In this document: one piece after another, positions 33,871 through 42,937 of the stretch
Position numbering within the stretch: position 1 is the first letter of the stretch
Layout: every line of letters begins with the position of its first letter
DNA from: Candidatus Bathycorpusculum sp.
GTDB lineage: Archaea; Thermoproteota; Bathyarchaeia; Bathyarchaeales; Bathycorpusculaceae
Direction: 5' to 3'
Assembly: GCA_009778385.1 (NCBI GenBank)
Contig: WRJX01000102.1
Location: forward strand, 1 to 64,000
DNA length: 64,000 bases
Made by a program: the position numbers and the translations under genes
The notes under the pieces: model-generated
The model's database searches: none
Told to the model about the DNA's origin: nothing
The model's input: only the letters and a program-made list of their open reading frames with translations

Positions 33871-34664
33871 TTTTTGTTCACCCTCACTTTGGCTGCGCCA
33901 ATCAATGCAGCGCCTAACGCTCCAGCATATTCGGGAAATTCAGGAATCAAGACATCAACGCCTAACTTGCGTTTCAGAGAAGCTACAAATCCGACATCTT
34001 TAGCTACGCCGCCGACCAGTATTACTTCAGGGTTTACACCTAAGCGGTGAATCATAGAGGATACACGATCGGCCATTGCATCATAAACTGCTCGGGCGAT
34101 TTCGGGTTTAGGCTCTTGCTTATGAATTAGTGAAACCACATCGGATTCGCCAAATATGACACAGGATGTGTTAATTGGGCTTGCCCGTTCTGCTTTAAGC
34201 GATAAAGTGCCCATGTCTTCCATGTTTACCTCTAAAGCGCGTGCCATAGCTTCAATGAATGTGCCTGCTCCAGCGGCACATCGTTCATTAACTACAAAGT
34301 CCACCATGACACCGTTTTCATTGCATTTTACTGCTCTTGCTTCCTCTGCACCTATGTCGACGATTGTTCGAGCTTTGGGGAAAAGAGTTGTTGCAGCTTT
34401 TGCGTCTGCGCCCATCATGCTTACGGTGGTTGCAGTATAAGGTGATGATTCAAAGCTTGAACCTGTAGCGGTAAAACTGGCTACGTCTGTTTTGGTAATA
34501 CCTGCAGTTTTTAAGGCTTGCTCAACAGCATCTTGAACTGATTTTACTGGGTCAAACCCAGAAAATGTTTGCACCCTAGCCAGAACCTTGTCATCATTTA
34601 ACACTACGACTTTAATGCTTTGGGTTCCTATATCCAATCCAACTGTTATCATAAAGGTGACCAC
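33867..34664 (-). CDS. BcrA/BadF-type ATPase, reductase activator subunit
   Basis: The 265-residue ASKHA ATPase is a homologue of the downstream one but clearly different. It has GLDIGTQSIKVVVL, IVDIGAEEARAVK, NERCAAGAGTF and TSCVIFGESDV, with both cluster Cys present, and VILVGGVAKD. Two unlike ATPase subunits point to a heterodimeric activator as in BcrAD/BadFG, rather than the homodimeric HgdC type. Start is either GTG at 34664 or ATG at 34652 (MITVGLDIG); the second fits the family better. Confidence 0.85.
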   Translation of the reverse strand: MVTFMITVGLDIGTQSIKVVVLNDDKVLARVQTFSGFDPVKSVQDAVEQALKTAGITKTDVASFTATGSSFESSPYTATTVSMMGADAKAATTLFPKARTIVDIGAEEARAVKCNENGVMVDFVVNERCAAGAGTFIEAMARALEVNMEDMGTLSLKAERASPINTSCVIFGESDVVSLIHKQEPKPEIARAVYDAMADRVSSMIHRLGVNPEVILVGGVAKDVGFVASLKRKLGVDVLIPEFPEYAGALGAALIGAAKVRVNKK

Positions 34665-34665
34665 T

Positions 34666-36000
34666 TTAGAAATCTACTTGGGCGTTAAGCATTTCAAGGA
34701 AAGCTTCTACCCTTGTTTTTAGTTGCCCTGCGTCTTCCCGTGTGTAGTCGGTGTCAAGGTAGTAGACAGGAATATTTGCCTTATCCAGTGCCCGTTTAAC
34801 CCTTGTGTACTCCATTGCATATAACATACAGCCCCTAACCACGCAGTAAATAACGCCTTGTACATGGTTCTCTTTTGCCTTGTTTAGCAGCCAGTTTATG
34901 CGATCTTTGTTGCCGTCTTTGCTGGTAAAGCAAGGACATGTAGAAGCCATAAGGTAACGCTCACCAATTGCATTTAACATATCATCCATAGTCCACTCAT
35001 CAATCCCTACAGGATCACACAGTAAACGTTCACCAGAACATAATTCGTCAGCAACTAAAACGCCTCGCGGACTTCCCTCTTCGATGAGGCTTGGTAGTTT
35101 CCAATTGTCAGGCCAAAACATCGGTGTACCAGTAATCATCACCCGAGGTGTATCAGGTGGACAAGCCCATTCTTTACGTTGCATACGATGTTCTAACTCG
35201 TCACATAGAGTTTCAGTTTTTTCTGTCCACCGATCAATGTCATCCCACATGTATGCTTGATTAACAAGCATTGCATCTCTGCCCAAAATTACTGGATTAT
35301 CTTTGCGCAGGCTTTGCAGGCGGCGAAATGCTCTGGTGGCTTTTTGTGTTTTTAGTATTGCTGTTCTAAGGTTTTTTGAATTGATTTTGTTGCCGGTTAA
35401 TTTTTCAAGGTTACTTTTGATTTGTTTTATTTCTTCATTCCAAAATTTTAGTGCTTGGGCAGAGTCTTTAATGCGGGGGTTAGACATGCCCCATACTTGT
35501 TTGTAGTCACCCAAGATTTCGCTAAGTTTAGTCATTCCATCGCATGTTAGCGTTGTAATTAAGGCATCACTTTGTTCAAGAAATGGCGAGAGTTCAATCA
35601 TTTTAGCCCCGATTGTTGAACGAATTGTGGGGCAGACTTCAACGGGTACAACACGGTCACCAAGTTTTGAAGTGTCATACCAACCCGAGCTTATCCTGAC
35701 AGGAATTGCACCAGCTGCCAAAATTAGTTCCAGAGGCGCAAAGAGACATGTGTAACCTATAATTTTTTTGCCTTCTGCTTTGGCTTGTTCAATTTCTTTT
35801 GCACGTTTGCCAAACAGGTTGGCAATTTCATCGAAGTATTCTAGTTCTTTTGGGCGATTAGGTGTGGCTTTCTTCATGCGTTCAATGGTTTGGGTAATGA
35901 TGTGTTCAGAGTTGGTTTTAATAGTGTTTTGCAGTTCGTTAATTTCTTTTTGGGTTGTTTCAGGCATGATTTTTTTTGGTTCAACGCTGTTGTTTTTCAT
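34666..36000 (-). CDS. 2-hydroxyacyl-CoA dehydratase/benzoyl-CoA reductase-type iron-sulfur subunit
   Basis: From the ATG at 36000 (GAGAGG 9-14 bases upstream) the product is about 444 residues of the HgdB/BcrB/FldB family. Conserved Cys at about 85 (GYTCLFAPLELILAAGAIPV), 123 (EVCPTIRS) and 153 (TCDGMTK) would hold the [4Fe-4S] or double-cubane cluster; more Cys lie in STCPCF and VVRGCMLY. The frame is open to 36129, but that part is low-complexity and overlaps the next gene. Bcr and Hgd enzymes have two such subunits, whereas only one is present here, as in double-cubane cluster proteins. The substrate could be an aromatic or 2-hydroxyacyl thioester or a small molecule; sequence alone does not say. 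Confidence 0.82.
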   Translation of the reverse strand: MKNNSVEPKKIMPETTQKEINELQNTIKTNSEHIITQTIERMKKATPNRPKELEYFDEIANLFGKRAKEIEQAKAEGKKIIGYTCLFAPLELILAAGAIPVRISSGWYDTSKLGDRVVPVEVCPTIRSTIGAKMIELSPFLEQSDALITTLTCDGMTKLSEILGDYKQVWGMSNPRIKDSAQALKFWNEEIKQIKSNLEKLTGNKINSKNLRTAILKTQKATRAFRRLQSLRKDNPVILGRDAMLVNQAYMWDDIDRWTEKTETLCDELEHRMQRKEWACPPDTPRVMITGTPMFWPDNWKLPSLIEEGSPRGVLVADELCSGERLLCDPVGIDEWTMDDMLNAIGERYLMASTCPCFTSKDGNKDRINWLLNKAKENHVQGVIYCVVRGCMLYAMEYTRVKRALDKANIPVYYLDTDYTREDAGQLKTRVEAFLEMLNAQVDF

Positions 36001-36014
36001 TTTTATGTTTCCTC

Positions 36015-36704
36015 TCAGGCAAGTGTTAGTATGGAACTGATTAGGGTGCTGATTCCAAGTATGATAATTATAGCGGCGCCTGCGATTGCTATGTAAGTTC
36101 GCAGTAAGGGTGCTTTGTTGAGAAGCCACCCGGTAACGCCGCCGATCAGCAGCATAGGTGAAATGGCTGTTCCAATGCCAAATAAGACAGCAAAAGCTAT
36201 GCTGTCAATTGGGTTGGCAAAAGGAATTGAATAAAGTAATAGTGCAATTAAAGGCGGGCAGAGAACAAGGCCTCTGCTTAATCCTAAAGTGAAGGCGCCT
36301 ACATCAAATCTGTTTACAAACCGTTTTGGGTTAATTGGTGTTCGGTTGCAGTTGCATGAGGGTTTTCTGTTTTTGTATAGCAATATTACACCAATTAGTA
36401 TGGTGACTACGCTGAAGGCTATTGTGGAGTATGTTTGGAATATGGAAAGTGTTGAGTCTTCAGCGAAAAAGTGTACTAAACCGCCAAAAAGACTGATTGA
36501 AGCACCAATTAGGGTGTATGCAATTATTCTACCTGAGTTAAAAGTCAATGTTGTTATTACGCTTTTGCGGAAGTCTGTTCCGGTACTTGCTATGTAGCCT
36601 GCAAGGTATGGTAGACATGTGGCGGTGCAGGCTACTAATCCATAGAGTAGTCCTGTTGTAAATGATGTTAAGTAAGGATTTGATAACTCGGGTATTAGCG
36701 ACAT
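36015..36704 (-). CDS. CcdA/DsbD-like membrane thiol-electron carrier
   Basis: The 229-residue protein has six helices. A Cys pair in ACTATCLPYLAGYI (about 26-40) and a single Cys in RGLVLCPPLIALLL in the pseudo-repeat give the CcdA-family active-site pattern, though the second half usually also keeps a Cys-Pro. Another Cys pair, SCNCN, lies in the cytoplasmic loop. CcdA moves electrons across the membrane from thioredoxin. It is the first gene of the reductase operon, 14 bp before the HgdB-like gene, so a role in redox supply or maturation is possible. A metal or sulfite transporter of the related TauE/UreH groups is the alternative. Confidence 0.7.
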   Translation of the reverse strand: MSLIPELSNPYLTSFTTGLLYGLVACTATCLPYLAGYIASTGTDFRKSVITTLTFNSGRIIAYTLIGASISLFGGLVHFFAEDSTLSIFQTYSTIAFSVVTILIGVILLYKNRKPSCNCNRTPINPKRFVNRFDVGAFTLGLSRGLVLCPPLIALLLYSIPFANPIDSIAFAVLFGIGTAISPMLLIGGVTGWLLNKAPLLRTYIAIAGAAIIIILGISTLISSILTLA

Positions 36705-36890
36705 GTCTAAGCTCCGCGTTTAATTAAACAAATAACAAGTGGGAGAGAATTTAAATGTTAACGGAAAAATGAGAAATCTCAACAATAGTAGATAAACAGA
36801 AGCAATTTTTTGATTATGTTAATAGAGTTAACATTGAAATCTAACACAACAAAAAAAGGTTAGCCTATGAATGTTAATCATAACTTGTTT

Positions 36891-37613
36891 TTAGCGTTGG
36901 GCTACAATCATTGCATGTGCTTTATCGTAAGGTTCGAGGTCGACTACTTCTTTAACGTTAAAACCTCTGTTACGTAAAATGTTAGCCTCTTGTCTGTAAA
37001 CTGCCTCAGGCATCATAGTAACGTCAATACTTTGGGATTTGCATGCAAGCATAACCCAGCCTGATGGTTTTAGTAATACGTCTGCATTATCGGCTAAAAG
37101 TTTCGCCTGTTCAGGTTGTGCAACATCACAGTAGATAACATCAACTTTTCCTGGAATAAACACCGCATATCTTTCAGGTTTACGCGCATCCTCAAGAAAA
37201 GGTGACATGTTAGGTCTAAAAGCAGCCACATTATTAACAAGATCCCGCAATGAACGGGAAGCAAATTCTACACAGTAAACATGCCCAGCTTCTCCAATAA
37301 TATCTGAGATATGGCTCGGGGTTGTTCCAGAAGCTGCACCTAAATAAAGAACCTGAGAACCAGGCTCAATTGGCACGTTTTGCAGACCTTTAATTATACC
37401 CCCCGCAAGCTTGCTACGAAAAGCATCCCAAATACGATACTCCACATTTTTAACGTGAATTAAACGTTCACCATAAACGGTTAACCCCGGAGTTAAGTTA
37501 CGTGTAGCGAGGCGTTGAACGCCCCCCTCCAACATAGCCTGATAAATCTCTTTAAACTTAGGGTGTGACCGAACTTTAATATGCACGTTACTCGGTTCTC
37601 CGCTTCTCACCAT
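36891..37613 (-). CDS. flpA: Fibrillarin-like rRNA/tRNA 2'-O-methyltransferase
   Basis: Fibrillarin is the methyltransferase of the archaeal box C/D RNP, using SAM. The SAM-binding motif is VLYLGAASGTTPSHIS, followed by VYCVEFASRSLRDL and VDVIYCDVAQPEQAKLL; a Lys of the catalytic tetrad lies in MLACKSQSID. The start is the ATG at 37613 (MVRSGEPSNVHIKV), 240 residues, the usual length. The frame stays open upstream into the Nop5 gene, but that part mirrors the Arg-rich tail in another frame. It overlaps the nop5 stop by 26 bp, so the two are coupled. Confidence 0.95.
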   Translation of the reverse strand: MVRSGEPSNVHIKVRSHPKFKEIYQAMLEGGVQRLATRNLTPGLTVYGERLIHVKNVEYRIWDAFRSKLAGGIIKGLQNVPIEPGSQVLYLGAASGTTPSHISDIIGEAGHVYCVEFASRSLRDLVNNVAAFRPNMSPFLEDARKPERYAVFIPGKVDVIYCDVAQPEQAKLLADNADVLLKPSGWVMLACKSQSIDVTMMPEAVYRQEANILRNRGFNVKEVVDLEPYDKAHAMIVAQR

Positions 37614-38982
37614 GGTCACGGTATTTACCGCCGCTACCATGGAACCTATCGCCACCACGACTTCTGTCGTTACCTCGGTTACGGTCTCTACCTCTATCAA
37701 AACCTCGGCTACCTCTACCATCTCTACGTTGATCCCTTCTACCGCCATCACCAAAGCGATCACGCCGGTCACGGTTAAAGCGTTGATCACGGTCTCTGCG
37801 TTCTTCCCTTGGTTTGGGTTCTTTGGGTGGTGGAGCATCTTTGTATTTTTCGTGAATCTCTTCGAGGCGTTTGTTGACTTCGTCTTTTAGTCTGTCTCCG
37901 ATAAAGTTTCCGCCAAATGCGTCTGCTCTTGCTGCTATGGAGAGTTTACCGGCAATGACGCGAGCAATTTTTCCTCTTTGCCATCGTTTTGCGTCATGTA
38001 AAAGCGTATGTTGGAAAATTAAACCATGTTTGGGTGGTCTTGCGCCTGTTTTTAGCGATCGGAAGAGCGCTTTTTCTGCACCTAAAACTTGAATGGTGCT
38101 AGCTGGGCGCATAGCTAAGTTTTGTAGGCTGCCCGCCATGGCGATTAGCCTTGCGCCTAATAGTGCGCCAGCTACTGCTCGAACATTTGGTGCAAGTTCT
38201 TCCATGGTACGGTCAACATAGTTCTCCATGTTTTTGCGTAACTCATAGAGATTAAGTACATCGCGGCTAAGACTTTGAATTTGTTGCAAATCCGTTTCTG
38301 ATATGTCAGCACCCATTGAAGTTTGGGCTGTTTTTGCTACAAGTTCAGAGCGCTCTTTTGGAAGACCTTCAGCCACTACTGTCTCAAATGTATAATTTTC
38401 CCTGTCGCCCAAGTTTAAAACTAATCGGGAATATGTCTCGTGTTTTTCTATCAGGCGATCCATCTCTGGGAAGTAAACGCCATACCATTCGCGTAGCCTG
38501 CTCATAAACAGGTTTACGGTTCGGTCTAAATCATCAAGGGTTTGTATTGCTTGTGCAACAATTAAGTCACGTTTTTCAGATGCGCCTTTAATTCGTAGTT
38601 TAGCTAATTCCATGCTAACATTGCGGTTCCAAAGGGCAAGGTCTTGATCGTCTTTTGCAAAGCCTGAGTTTAAAGCTACTTGGTTCATTTTGCTACGGAG
38701 CACTTCAGCTTCTGCAGGGGATGCAACTCCTGTTTTTGTGCTGGTTTTTCTTTGAATTTCATCTGCAAGATTGGCGTTTTCAAATACGAATATTTCATAG
38801 CCAACGTTTCTAAGTAGGGACACTAATGAAAAGACTTCGTCAGAGAGTTTGCCTGACTCAGTCTTAAGTAAGCTTTTTGCTGCTGCCTGAGGCTTTTTAG
38901 GAAACAGAACTTTCTCTACTAAGTTGTTCTTTTCGTCAAAAGCGGCAACGCCGAATGGGTAGTGAATTATGAATGCTTTCAT
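37588..38982 (-). CDS. nop5: Nop5 (Nop56/58) box C/D RNP protein
   Basis: Nop5 bridges L7Ae-bound guide RNA and fibrillarin. The N-terminal fibrillarin-binding domain spans about 1-125, the coiled-coil about 130-250, and the Nop domain has the conserved APNVRAVAGALLGARLI (about 258-274), then QVLGAEKALFRSLKTGARPPKHGLIF split across a helix. The final 80 residues are an Arg/Asp/Gly-rich tail (RDQRFNRDRRDRFGDGG and repeats). Many archaeal Nop5 proteins end in a shorter Lys/Glu tail; this one resembles an RGG box. It is the first gene of the pair with fibrillarin. Confidence 0.95.
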   Translation of the reverse strand: MKAFIIHYPFGVAAFDEKNNLVEKVLFPKKPQAAAKSLLKTESGKLSDEVFSLVSLLRNVGYEIFVFENANLADEIQRKTSTKTGVASPAEAEVLRSKMNQVALNSGFAKDDQDLALWNRNVSMELAKLRIKGASEKRDLIVAQAIQTLDDLDRTVNLFMSRLREWYGVYFPEMDRLIEKHETYSRLVLNLGDRENYTFETVVAEGLPKERSELVAKTAQTSMGADISETDLQQIQSLSRDVLNLYELRKNMENYVDRTMEELAPNVRAVAGALLGARLIAMAGSLQNLAMRPASTIQVLGAEKALFRSLKTGARPPKHGLIFQHTLLHDAKRWQRGKIARVIAGKLSIAARADAFGGNFIGDRLKDEVNKRLEEIHEKYKDAPPPKEPKPREERRDRDQRFNRDRRDRFGDGGRRDQRRDGRGSRGFDRGRDRNRGNDRSRGGDRFHGSGGKYRDHGEKRRTE

Positions 38983-39154
38983 GCTTTAAGCCTCATTGTG
39001 AGCTATCTATTGACATCACTAAGACTTTATAAATAGTTTTGTTACTTAAAATAAAGAAGATATAAAATAAGAAAAATTCAAGAAAAATGTCGGCGATTTA
39101 TGGTTAGTGTTTGGCTGGGTGAATTTTTATAAAAACAATGTTACATAGTTTTGA

Positions 39155-39838
39155 ATGAGGAAGGCTTATTTGACGAAACATAAAATGTGCGCCTACAGTT
39201 TAGTCTTGATTATTTTAGTTTTAACGATGTCAGGTTTTTTGTCTGCTCAACCAACAACCAACGTTAAAGTGGGAGATTGGATAGAATATCAAGTAACATT
39301 TACAGGAACGCCGCCACCTGATCATTTGATAATTTTTGCGAGAATGGAAATTTTGGATGTCTCGGGACCAATGATTCACGTTAACATAAACTCAACATAT
39401 GCTAACGGTACGCAGGAGGTCATACAATCAACATTGAATCTGCAAACAGGGCAACTCATTGATGATTTCATTATTCCATCAAACTTGAAGACAGGTGACA
39501 GTTTTTATGATTCACGTGTTGGCAACATAACAATTAGTAGCACAGAGCAGCGCAATTATGCGGGAGCTGAACGTACAGTTATTTCAGCTACAAGTCTTAG
39601 TAACACATATGTTTGGGATCAAGCAACTGGAGTTAGCGTTGAAGGAATCTCAATAGAGGCAGATTACACAATGCACAGTATAGTTACGGCGACTAACATG
39701 TGGAACCCAAGCGATGGCCTTAACCGAGTGATAATGTACGCTTTCATAGTAGTTGTAGCAATAATAATTGTCGACCTAGTTTTGTTGTTTTTAACTCGCA
39801 AGCACAAAAAATCAAAGGTCAACCTACCCGTAAATTAA
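39155..39838 (+). CDS. Secreted single-anchor membrane protein, unknown function
   Basis: The 227-residue protein has a signal peptide (about 12-32), an extracytoplasmic beta-rich domain with three or four Asn-x-Ser/Thr sites (NST, NGT, NIT), a C-terminal helix (about 195-215) and a basic tail (RKHKKSK). The motif VKVGDWIEYQVT and TGQLIDD recall surface domains seen in several archaeal membrane-anchored proteins. A TTG at 39170 is another possible start. It has no close neighbour in the same direction within 90 bp. Confidence 0.6.
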   Translation: MRKAYLTKHKMCAYSLVLIILVLTMSGFLSAQPTTNVKVGDWIEYQVTFTGTPPPDHLIIFARMEILDVSGPMIHVNINSTYANGTQEVIQSTLNLQTGQLIDDFIIPSNLKTGDSFYDSRVGNITISSTEQRNYAGAERTVISATSLSNTYVWDQATGVSVEGISIEADYTMHSIVTATNMWNPSDGLNRVIMYAFIVVVAIIIVDLVLLFLTRKHKKSKVNLPVN

Positions 39839-39932
39839 ACTCCAAACTTTTTTCTCACATAAGGAACTGTGTAAAAATAATATAATAAGGTGTTGACGTA
39901 TCAGATAGACGATGTGACAAATATAAAAACAA

Positions 39933-40229
39933 GTGAGAAAAATGTTAAGATTGATCAAAATTGCAATCGTTTTCAATATAATAGTAAGTGTTCTGTTTAT
40001 CTATGGAAGTTATGTTCAATGGGATTTGTTTGCAGGAAATAATGCAGCTTCATCAAACATGGTTAGTTGCACATGGAGCCCAACACGCTTAGTAGTGATG
40101 TTTTATGGCAATGAAAACGGCGTTATTAGTACCGTAGAAGGAGCGTTTGCGTATCCTAACACTCCATTTATGCTATTTTGGTTTTCGACAATAGGGAACC
40201 TTTTATTAATCAAACAAAAACATAAATGA
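39933..40229 (+). CDS. Small membrane protein, unknown function
   Basis: The 98-residue frame starts at GTG (ATG at 39942 is also possible). It has two hydrophobic helices (about 7-25 and 78-92) with an extracytoplasmic loop between them and a short basic end. It follows the previous secreted protein after 94 bp on the same strand. I do not recognise it. Confidence 0.45.
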   Translation: MRKMLRLIKIAIVFNIIVSVLFIYGSYVQWDLFAGNNAASSNMVSCTWSPTRLVVMFYGNENGVISTVEGAFAYPNTPFMLFWFSTIGNLLLIKQKHK

Positions 40230-40365
40230 TAACTCATTCTTCATTAAAACTGTCGCATTTATCGCAGGGACGTTGAAGTGGAATAAGGTGGAGCATCGGT
40301 TGTTTTGTTATATTTCGGAATTGGGCGGGATCAACACCTTAGTACATGTTATTTTTACACAGTTC

Positions 40366-40830
40366 CTAAGGCAGTAACAGGTAAAAGATGACAAATAAGC
40401 TGTATGGTATCTCACCTACGGCAGCAAATCTGGGAATACCAGGGATGCTTGGGAGATTTAGAACCGTTAACATGTCTACGACTATGACGAAAAGTAAAAG
40501 GACAATTGTGCCAGACCAACCAAGTTTGTTACCCTTCCAAATCAGGATGGCAAATACAAGTGTAAGTAATCCGAAGGCTGTGGTGTAGATACTGTAAATT
40601 ATTGAACTTTGGGCAGCTATAGCAAGTTCTGAGCCTAAAAACATTAACCCTAAAACAGTGTGGATTATACCAATTAGAATTTGAGCAATGACTAATAGGG
40701 TTATTCCCAAGCGTCTACCTTTGAAAGTTATGGGTTTTTGTTTGTTTTGCACTGCGATCCTGTCTATACATTGCCAAGAGAGGTCATATAACTTTTCATA
40801 AGTTACGTACACTTCTTTCTTTGTTGCCAC
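40366..40830 (-). CDS. Four-helix membrane protein, unknown function
   Basis: The 154-residue protein has a polar N-terminal stretch (about 1-42) and four helices filling the rest (about 43-65, 75-98, 105-125, 138-152). There are no charged motifs in the helices. It is probably a small integral membrane protein of the DUF type. It stands alone. Confidence 0.5.
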   Translation of the reverse strand: MATKKEVYVTYEKLYDLSWQCIDRIAVQNKQKPITFKGRRLGITLLVIAQILIGIIHTVLGLMFLGSELAIAAQSSIIYSIYTTAFGLLTLVFAILIWKGNKLGWSGTIVLLLFVIVVDMLTVLNLPSIPGIPRFAAVGEIPYSLFVIFYLLLP

Positions 40831-40912
40831 TTAAGCAAGTAATTCTGAGGGTAATTGTAGTTAAAAAAATAATAAAGTGAAAAAGAAAATAGAAATAAAT
40901 ATGAAGAGACGT

Positions 40913-41608
40913 TTATTCGAGAATGATTCTTGCGTCGACAGTGTTTGTGCCTTTGGCGTATGCCATGATTGGATTTAAGTCAAGCTCTGCAATTTCTGGG
41001 TGTTCCATGAGGAGCTTAGAGACGTTGACTAAAATCTGTGCAAGAGCATCAATATCTGCTGCTGGAGTGTTACGGTAGCCTTTTAGCAATGCTGCTGCTT
41101 TAAGACCCGTGATCATTTCCTTTGCTTCGTCAATGTTAACTGGAGCAATTTTGAAGGTGACGTCTTTTAGTACTTCAACAAATATTCCGCCTAAACCAAA
41201 CATGATGGTTGCGCCAAACTGTGGGTCTTTGATTGCACCTACGATGACTTCTGTTCCTGCAGGCGCCATTTCCATAACAAGAACACCTAAAAGGTTTGCT
41301 TTTGCATTGTATTTTTTGGCGTTTTCAATAATTGTCTTGTATGCTGCTTCAACGTCTGCAGCTGTTTTAAGACCAACTTTAACTCCTCCAGCGTCGGATT
41401 TGTGGATGATCTCTGGAGAGACAATTTTTGCAACAACTGGGAAACCTATTTCTTCAGCTATTTTTGCTGCTTCTTTCTCGTTAGTTGCTAACTGGAATTT
41501 TGGAACAGTGAGGCCATATTCCATGATGATGCTTTTAGCTTCGGACTCAAGGAGCGCTTTACGGTTTTCACTGCGTGCTTGAGCTATAATTTTATCAGTC
41601 ATATTCAC
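40913..41608 (-). CDS. acdB: ADP-forming acetate-CoA ligase (acyl-CoA synthetase) beta subunit
   Basis: The 231-residue protein is the ATP-grasp beta subunit of the two-subunit archaeal enzyme that turns acetyl-CoA (or other acyl-CoA), ADP and phosphate into acid, CoA and ATP. Visible elements are EYGLTVPKFQLATNEKEAAK, FPVVAKIVSPEIIHKSDAGGVKVGL with the key His, LVMEMAPAGTEVIVGAIKDPQFG and LDLNPIMAYAKG. The alpha subunit is not adjacent and must lie elsewhere. With the aldehyde dehydrogenase at 1.6 kb it points to acetate- or acid-forming energy metabolism. Confidence 0.92.
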   Translation of the reverse strand: MNMTDKIIAQARSENRKALLESEAKSIIMEYGLTVPKFQLATNEKEAAKIAEEIGFPVVAKIVSPEIIHKSDAGGVKVGLKTAADVEAAYKTIIENAKKYNAKANLLGVLVMEMAPAGTEVIVGAIKDPQFGATIMFGLGGIFVEVLKDVTFKIAPVNIDEAKEMITGLKAAALLKGYRNTPAADIDALAQILVNVSKLLMEHPEIAELDLNPIMAYAKGTNTVDARIILE

Positions 41609-41683
41609 GATTTAACGTCTCCATTAATTTGCAAGGAATGACATACAGGTTTCCTTTAAAATTCTTTTGTTTGCAATACGCAG

Positions 41684-42907
41684 TTAAGTCATGGCTAAGA
41701 GAGCAAAAACTTTCGCGTCTGCGACCATAGCAGAAATCTTTGCGTACTCATTAGGCTGATGAGCCACCTCATCAATGGTACTCCATACGGCTGCTTGAAT
41801 ACCTTGTTTACGGAAAAACACTGCACAACTACCGCCACCAATACCACCTATTGATGCATCAACACCTCGTGCTTCCTTAATTGCTGCTTTTAACCGCAAC
41901 ACAACCTCGGCCTGGTCTGTTTCAAGTATAGGTGAAATTTGTTTTTGTAGTATCTCTAAGTCTATTTTTGCCCCAGTTTTTTCCTTATAATAATCTAATA
42001 AAGCGTTAATGTCACTTAAAATCTCATCAAGACTATATGTAGGTAAGATGCGGCAATCAAAATAGGTTATATCTTCACCAGGAATTACATTAACTGCCTC
42101 AACATTGGGTTCTTTTTTGGTAGGTTCAAAAGTGCTCTCGGGCACATCAAAACGGTCATCTCGTTTGGGATGTTTTTCATGTAGCATTTTATCTATTGCC
42201 AAAGTAATTTCCATACCAATTCGGTGTGCGTTTAATCCTCTATCTGGACGGCTACCATGTGTCTGTTTACCCACAGTGCGTAGTTTTAGCCATAAAATGC
42301 TTTTTTCTGCAACTTCAATAAAGTCACCAGTTGCATTACCAGCATCGGGAACAACAATAAAATCGCCTGGTTTGAAAATATTTTGGCTAAGCAGGTGCTG
42401 GATGCCATATTGGCTACCCTGTTCCTCATCTGCTACAAATGCAAGACCAACAGTGAATTCAGGCTTAACCCCTAACTGCTTAAGCGCTTTTAACGCATAA
42501 ATTGAAGCAACCATAGACTGCCCATTATCTTCACTACCTCTACCAATAATATGATCGCCCGATATGATAGGATTAAATGGTTTAGTTTCTGTCCACACCA
42601 CTTTACCTGGTGGAACAACATCAAGATGAGTAATTATCCAGAGCCGTTTCTGATCTGAGACACCATAAAGATAAGCAATAACATTTGGACGTTTACCACT
42701 AGAAACCCGCAAGTCTGGCGCATCATAATGTTCAATTTTGTCAAAACCAGCCTCTTCTAAAAGTTGAATTAGCTGTTGAGCTTTTTGCTCTTCACCATCA
42801 CCCCCGTTTTCAGGAGCAATTGCAGGTATACTGATAAGAGACATTAGAGCTTGCACCATTTCCTGCTTTAAGCTATCAATTTGAGTGAAAACAGTAGTTT
42901 TATCCAT
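41684..42907 (-). CDS. M20-family metallopeptidase (DapE/ArgE-like)
   Basis: From the ATG at 42907 (GAAGG upstream) the protein has about 407 residues. Metal ligands of the M20 family appear in order: LWIITHLDVVPPG (His-x-Asp), GRGSEDNGQSM (bridging Asp), FVADEEQGSQYG (catalytic Glu and Glu ligand), VPDAGN (Asp) and a C-terminal VAHQPNEY (His). Typical substrates are N-acyl amino acids or dipeptides. Archaeal members are often named succinyl-diaminopimelate desuccinylase without proof. The reading frame starts ten codons earlier at 42937. Confidence 0.9.
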   Translation of the reverse strand: MDKTTVFTQIDSLKQEMVQALMSLISIPAIAPENGGDGEEQKAQQLIQLLEEAGFDKIEHYDAPDLRVSSGKRPNVIAYLYGVSDQKRLWIITHLDVVPPGKVVWTETKPFNPIISGDHIIGRGSEDNGQSMVASIYALKALKQLGVKPEFTVGLAFVADEEQGSQYGIQHLLSQNIFKPGDFIVVPDAGNATGDFIEVAEKSILWLKLRTVGKQTHGSRPDRGLNAHRIGMEITLAIDKMLHEKHPKRDDRFDVPESTFEPTKKEPNVEAVNVIPGEDITYFDCRILPTYSLDEILSDINALLDYYKEKTGAKIDLEILQKQISPILETDQAEVVLRLKAAIKEARGVDASIGGIGGGSCAVFFRKQGIQAAVWSTIDEVAHQPNEYAKISAMVADAKVFALLAMT

Positions 42908-42937
42908 AACTAAAACCTTCAATAAAAAGATAAACAA

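Noticed and set aside
37581-37778. Tyr/His-rich + strand frame antisense to the Nop5 tail
   Set aside because: Produced by the Arg/Asp/Gly repeats read on the other strand.
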